Below the pieces are notes generated by a model that was given only the letters and a program-made list of their open reading frames with translations, was not told the DNA's origin and searched no databases. 64,000 nucleotides of DNA from Salaquimonas sp. (GTDB taxonomy: Bacteria; Pseudomonadota; Alphaproteobacteria; Rhizobiales; Rhizobiaceae), in the NCBI GenBank assembly GCA_028289365.1, contig JANQQM010000033.1:62001-126000 (forward strand). Reading direction: 5' to 3'. Shown piece by piece: positions 63,074 through 64,000 of the stretch. A program made the translations under genes and the position numbers. Numbering within the stretch: the first letter of the stretch is position 1; each line of letters opens with the position of its first letter.

Positions 63074-63352
63074 ATGGGTTTTTCAACAAGTTTGCATGAG
63101 AAACTGGAAACTGCCTTGAAGCCGCAGAAATTGGAAATCATCAATGAGAGCCATTTACATGCCGGCCATCAGGAAAGTTTTGACGGCACCGGCGAGACCC
63201 ATTTGCGGGTAAGGGTCGTGTCGAGCATTTTTGAAAAAATGAGCCGGCTTGAGCGGCATCGCACCATCAATTCGCTTGCTGCAGACGAGATCGAGGCCGG
63301 ACTGCACGCACTGGCGATAGAAGCATTGACACCTGAAGAACACGCCAAATAG
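63074..63352 (+). CDS. bolA: BolA family protein
   Basis: A 92-residue BolA protein. The family core is KLEIINESHLHAGHQESFDGTGETHLRVRVVSSIFEKMSRLERHRTINSL, with the conserved His residues that share an iron-sulfur cluster with monothiol glutaredoxins. The ORF-track ATG at 63035 lacks a ribosome site; the ATG at 63074 has GGAG at good spacing and gives the normal length. Divergent from the DnaJ-like gene and convergent with the CorC-like gene. Confidence 0.93.
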   Translation: MGFSTSLHEKLETALKPQKLEIINESHLHAGHQESFDGTGETHLRVRVVSSIFEKMSRLERHRTINSLAADEIEAGLHALAIEALTPEEHAK

Positions 63353-63376
63353 CCAACTGACGTGAAGCCGGTTCCA

Positions 63377-64000
63377 TTACCGAACCCGCAATTTGGTAAG
63401 CCGGTTTTTTTCGCGGCTTATTACGACAAATCGCTTGCCATAGAATGTGAATGCCTGCTTTTCGTCCGGGATTGTCTGTGCCTCATGAATGACAAGGCCG
63501 GCTATAGTGGTTGCCTCTTCATCGGGTAGATCCCAATCCATTGCCCGGTTCAGATCTCGAATGGGTACTGCGCCATCGACAATGACAGATCCGTCACCCT
63601 GAATCTGCACGCCGCTGACTTCAACATCATGCTCATCAGCGATTTCGCCAACAATCTCCTCGAGAATATCCTCCAGTGTAACCAGACCCTGGACTTCTCC
63701 ATATTCATCGACGACAAGTGCGATATGCTCCTTGCGTCTCAGAAACGCATTCAACTGATCTTTCAGTGAGGTAGTCTCCGGAATGAACCAAGGTTTGGCC
63801 GCTAGTTTCATCAGATCGAACTTCGACGAATCTTCGTGGTTGCCGATAAAGCGAAGTACGTCCTTGGCGTGAATCATTCCGACAATATTCTCGGCCTCAT
63901 TCTTCCACACTGGCATGCGGGTATACGGGCTTTCCAATATTTGCCGGATGGCCTCGGGCGCCGGATCATCGCAATTGATTGACAGCATCTTCGTGCGGTG
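63377..64000 (-). CDS. CorC/HlyC-type CBS-domain protein, C-terminal part
   Basis: The 3' part of a haemolysin C / CorC family protein. The reading frame runs out of the window: HRTK precedes the track's Met, matching the family text VHRTKM..I, so the real start and any membrane domain lie beyond base 64000. Two CBS modules are visible (ESPYTRMPVWKNEAENIVGMIHAKDVL and FLRRKEHIALVVDEYGEVQGLVTLEDILEEIVGEI), then the CorC/HlyC C-terminal domain GSVIVDGAVPIRDLNRAMDWDLPDEEATTIAGLV. These proteins bind nucleotides through CBS and are linked to magnesium or cobalt efflux. Confidence 0.92.
   Translation of the reverse strand, partial: HRTKMLSINCDDPAPEAIRQILESPYTRMPVWKNEAENIVGMIHAKDVLRFIGNHEDSSKFDLMKLAAKPWFIPETTSLKDQLNAFLRRKEHIALVVDEYGEVQGLVTLEDILEEIVGEIADEHDVEVSGVQIQGDGSVIVDGAVPIRDLNRAMDWDLPDEEATTIAGLVIHEAQTIPDEKQAFTFYGKRFVVISREKNRLTKLRVR

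Noticed and set aside
63371-63412. Repeat AAGCCGGTT at the end of the CorC-like gene
   Set aside because: It is a direct repeat partly inside coding sequence, not a hairpin; no terminator can be built from it.

Overview
The window reads as the chromosome of a free-living, probably marine alphaproteobacterium close to the Hyphomicrobiales (Rhizobiales). The 3' third carries a gene set and order familiar from that group: M48 lipoprotein, an RpoH2-type sigma-32, CarD, GFA protein, FdxA, S4-domain protein, a SUV3-like helicase, DUF3108 protein, rpmB, YhhQ-type transporter, cobT, cobS, DnaJ-like protein, bolA and a CorC/HlyC protein. G+C looks moderate. The many TRAP, ABC and other organic-acid transporters fit an oligotrophic heterotroph. 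I saw no IS element, phage gene, CRISPR array, rRNA gene or replication origin. Both end genes are cut by the window edges.

Layout. 1-4.8 kb: the end of a fused TRAP permease with a cupin protein, then a three-gene TRAP system (dctM, dctQ, dctP) on the minus strand. 5.1-13.3 kb: a tightly overlapping leucine/isovalerate operon (isovaleryl-CoA dehydrogenase, both methylcrotonyl-CoA carboxylase subunits, HMG-CoA lyase, methylglutaconyl-CoA hydratase-like) followed after 39 bp by a fused aconitase X. 13.5-19.2 kb: a looser, AT-richer stretch with a Sel1 protein, a surface-carbohydrate protein, a sulfotransferase, an M28-like DUF4910 protein, tRNA-Cys and a very divergent sulfotransferase-like ORF. 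19.5-24.1 kb: a complete Liv-type ABC importer. 24.2-28.2 kb: usg, a small secreted protein and a TakP-like TRAP system.

28.3-31.6 kb: the most unusual region. An MFS permease, an unknown 321-aa protein, a MarR regulator with a C-terminal cysteine cluster and an unknown 102-aa protein are linked by near-identical palindromes upstream of the two unknown genes. One palindrome lies exactly at the centre of a 12-bp inverted repeat whose right arm holds the ribosome binding site.

31.8-42.2 kb: an apparently uncharacterised catabolic locus (Asp/Glu-racemase-family protein, GntR regulator, ThDP enzyme, enolase-superfamily enzyme, DadA-like oxidoreductase, TRAP system, TSUP and BASS-like permeases). 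42.3-47.97 kb: a phosphoesterase, an acyltransferase, maiA-hmgA of tyrosine degradation, tRNA-Arg(CCU) and ugd. 48.1-64 kb: the conserved housekeeping block.

Biologically the accessory part is dominated by uptake and oxidation of small carboxylates and branched acids. The Liv importer and the leucine pathway could work together, the TRAP systems feed nearby catabolic enzymes, and hmgA-maiA opens homogentisate. All functional names rest on reading motifs and family resemblance by eye; no database search was run.
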